Source: Nymphaea colorata
Taxonomy: Eukaryota; Streptophyta; Magnoliopsida; Nymphaeales; Nymphaeaceae
Direction: 5' to 3'
Assembly: GCF_008831285.2 (NCBI RefSeq)
Contig: NC_045139.1
Location: 24,716,412-24,780,411, forward strand
Length of the DNA stretch: 64,000 nt
Below, one piece after another: positions 62,001 through 64,000 of this stretch; position 1 is the stretch's first letter; the number at the start of each line of letters is the position of its first letter. The notes under the pieces were generated by a model. It was not told where the DNA came from. It saw only the letters and a list, made by a program, of their open reading frames with translations, and ran no database searches. Both the position numbers and the translations under genes were made by a program.

Positions 62001-63230
62001 AAATAAAGAATATGACATTATGCAACTTGACGTAAAAAATGCATTCTTGCATGGAAATATCAATAAAGAGATCTACATGGAGGTTCCTCAAGGCATTGAA
62101 AACAAGATGTACTATGTGTGTCGATTAAAAAAGGCCCTTTATGGACTTAAGCAATCTCCACGTGCATGGTTTTCCCGTCTTAGTGATGCGCTTGCCAAGA
62201 TTGGATTCAAAAGAAGCTCCGCTGACTACACCATGTTTGTTTCCACATGAGGTTCAAAGATCACAATTCTCCTTGTGTACGTTGACGACATCATTATGAC
62301 AGGTGACGACATTGACTTCATGAATCGAGTCAAGAAGTATCTTCACAGCCAATTTGAAATAAAAGATTTAGGCAGATTAAGGTACTTTTTGGGTATAGAA
62401 GTGGCGCACTCAGATAAAAGAATATTCTTATGTCAGCGGAAATATGTTTTGGATCTCCTTAAGGAAATTGGATGCATGGGAGCTAAGCCAGTCGACACTC
62501 CATTAGAACTCAACTGCAAACTTACACATGATGATGGTGAAGTGGTGAGAAATGTTCATAGTTTCCAAAAATTGGTCGGCAAGCTAATTTACCTTACTGT
62601 TACTCGTCCATATATTACTTATGCAGTTAGTCTTATAAGTCAATTCATGCATAAGCCAAGATCGACACATGTGGAAGCCGCTCATAAGTAAGGTATCTAA
62701 AGGGAACGCCTGGAAAAGGGATTTTAATGAAAAGAAACAAATCTTTTGAAGTCTTTGGATACTCCGATGCAGATTGGGCTGGTAATCCCAATGACAGAAG
62801 ATCTACTTCAGGCTATTGCACATTTGTTGGAGGAAATCTAGTAACATGGAGGAGCAAAAAATAGTCAGTTGTAGCTCGATCAAGCGCAGAGGCAGAATAT
62901 AGGGCTATGGCATCTTGCACTTGTGAACTGGTATGGTTGAAAGCTTTATTGAAAGACATGATGGTGGACGTAAAGAACCCCATGAAACTTCTGTGTGACA
63001 ACATGGCAGCAATCCACATTGGAGCAAATCCAGTTTTTCATGAGAGGACGAAACATATAGAAGTTTATTGTCATTTTATTAGAGAAAAAATTCAGGATGG
63101 AACTATAGAAACTCCATATGTTAATAGTGACAATCAACTTGCAGATATTCTAACAAAAGCTCTTGGACAAAACAAGCACAAATTTATTTCAAACAAGTTG
63201 GGACATATTGACATCTGTGCACCAACTTGA
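59016..63230 (+). pseudogene. Copia-3 Gag-Pol, multiple lesions
   Basis: Gag starts at ATG 59016 (MAEPYGNDG); a base is missing from the G run at 59040-59042, and the frame resumes as KITSTLLNGANYLSW. TGA 59645-59647 interrupts Gag. The zinc knuckle CTHCKKPGHVREKC is at about 59804-59845, and protease IIDSGATDHM follows. A frameshift lies near 60120. TAA 60421-60423 comes just before integrase (WHSRFGH, RSDNGGEY, TPQQNGVAERKN). RT has TGA 62248-62250 shortly before YVDD at 62278-62289. A frameshift near 62690 and TAG 62862-62864 (KK-stop-SVVARSS) break RNase H. The end is HIDICAPT then the polypurine tract. It is not able to encode active proteins. Confidence 0.93.
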
Positions 63231-63239
63231 GGGGGAGAT

Positions 63240-63588
63240 TGTTACAATCCCTTGGAGAAAATCAACTCATGGAGCCATATCCGTTGCATCCCTCCCAACG
63301 AGTTTCCTTATTCTGTTATGGAAAGACAATTCCTAAAGGAACGTTGAAGAAAAGAACGTTGCAGATTGTCGACTTTCCTTTTGCTCATTCCTTCCTCTCT
63401 TGGCTCTTTCATCTATTGTAAACTCAAAATAAATTGTACACTGCAACGTGCAAAAGGTAACAGAGCAGAAATAAGAAAAGTTGTTGATTTTCTCCCGTGG
63501 ACGTGGGTGTTCAAGCCGAACCACGTAAATCCTGCCCTCTGTTCTTCTATTTCTTGATTGACATACCGTCGGATTCATTCTCTTAACA
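63240..63588 (+). repeat. Copia-3 3' LTR
   Basis: 349 bp, preceded by the purine tract TTGAGGGGGAGAT. About 11 substitutions from the 5' LTR, mostly transitions. Confidence 0.95.
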
Positions 63589-64000
63589 GCTTTTGCATAG
63601 TGAAGGGCTATTCTCAGCCTTACAAATCTCTTGTTCGCCTTGGTAGCTCATTGCAAATTATTGAGCTAATGCCCAAGAAAATTGCAAAAATATTTATCAA
63701 CTTTATGTGTCAAAAGAAACTATGAAAGTGGACTCATGAACATCATGCAGTTTGGTCTGCTTTTTGATTCATGTGAACAAGGATGTAAGCCTTTCATCCT
63801 TGAACATAAGTTACCTTTAACAGCATCCACAGCTTTCCATTGCCTGCTTCTCCTTCCTTTGTCTCTCGCTTCTCATGCTGATCAGGCAAAAAAGAAAAAG
63901 AGACTAAGCAGAGATTGGTCATGACCCCAAAATTTCCCTCATCCTCCTTCTCTCACGTTGTCAATTGCTCCCAAATATTCTCCACTGCCCCCTATGCCCC
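63589..64000. other. Continuation of RAD54-like intron or 3' flank
   Basis: Searched by eye for the next RAD54 segments (helicase linker, FILRRTNALL); none seen. No gene supported. Confidence 0.5.

Larger units (their letters stand above)
58589..63588 (+). mobile_element. Copia-3: full-length Ty1/copia element in a RAD54-like intron, degenerate
   Basis: 5000 bp, with 349-bp LTRs at 58589-58937 and 63240-63588 and target duplication GCTTT (58584-58588 and 63589-63593). The LTRs differ at about 11 positions, so it is older than Copia-1 and Copia-2. Coding order is normal but heavily interrupted. It lies downstream of RAD54-like exon 7 in the same orientation, about 120 bp past the donor. Confidence 0.96.

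Overview
This is plant nuclear DNA, most likely from a flowering plant. The evidence is spliced genes with GT-AG introns, plant-type SGT1, PIAL and RAD54 proteins, Ty1/copia elements primed by initiator tRNA-Met, and AT-rich, microsatellite-rich spacers. No species can be named from the sequence. Introns and exons were assigned by hand from splice signals, phase continuity and remembered protein families; no search was run.

Layout: (i) 1-1640, eroded 3' half of a Ty3/gypsy element. (ii) 3946-9426, Copia-1, a full-length and young Ty1/copia element. (iii) 10532-16615, the last nine exons of a PIAL1/2-type SUMO ligase gene; its N-terminal exons were not found. (iv) 16152-18805, a large inverted duplication whose left arm is the end of the PIAL coding region plus 3' flank and whose right arm is an antisense copy. 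(v) 22791-33029, a complete ten-exon SGT1 gene with a 6.3 kb first intron that holds rearranged direct and inverted copies of its own promoter region, exon 1 and intron start. (vi) 35616-36424, an unrecognised decayed minus-strand coding region. (vii) About 37026-40080 and 42079-44735, an old direct segmental duplication with several MITE-like insertions. (viii) 47076-52413, Copia-2. (ix) 53676-53821, two tRNA-like relics. (x) 56288-58464, the 5' part of a RAD54-like gene with two nonsense codons and one damaged splice acceptor, followed within its next intron by Copia-3 (58589-63588).

The three host genes lie on the plus strand and show no operon-like relation: PIAL (SUMO ligation and silencing), SGT1 (HSP90 co-chaperone in immunity and SCF function) and RAD54 (recombination repair). 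The theme of the window is how repeats reshape genes. Two host genes sit beside antisense copies of their own exons, able to form long hairpins when transcribed. A third is decaying. The three copia elements differ in LTR divergence: Copia-1 and Copia-2 are young, Copia-3 is older. The best candidates for something undescribed are the PIAL 3' hairpin locus and the SGT1 intron-1 self-duplication.
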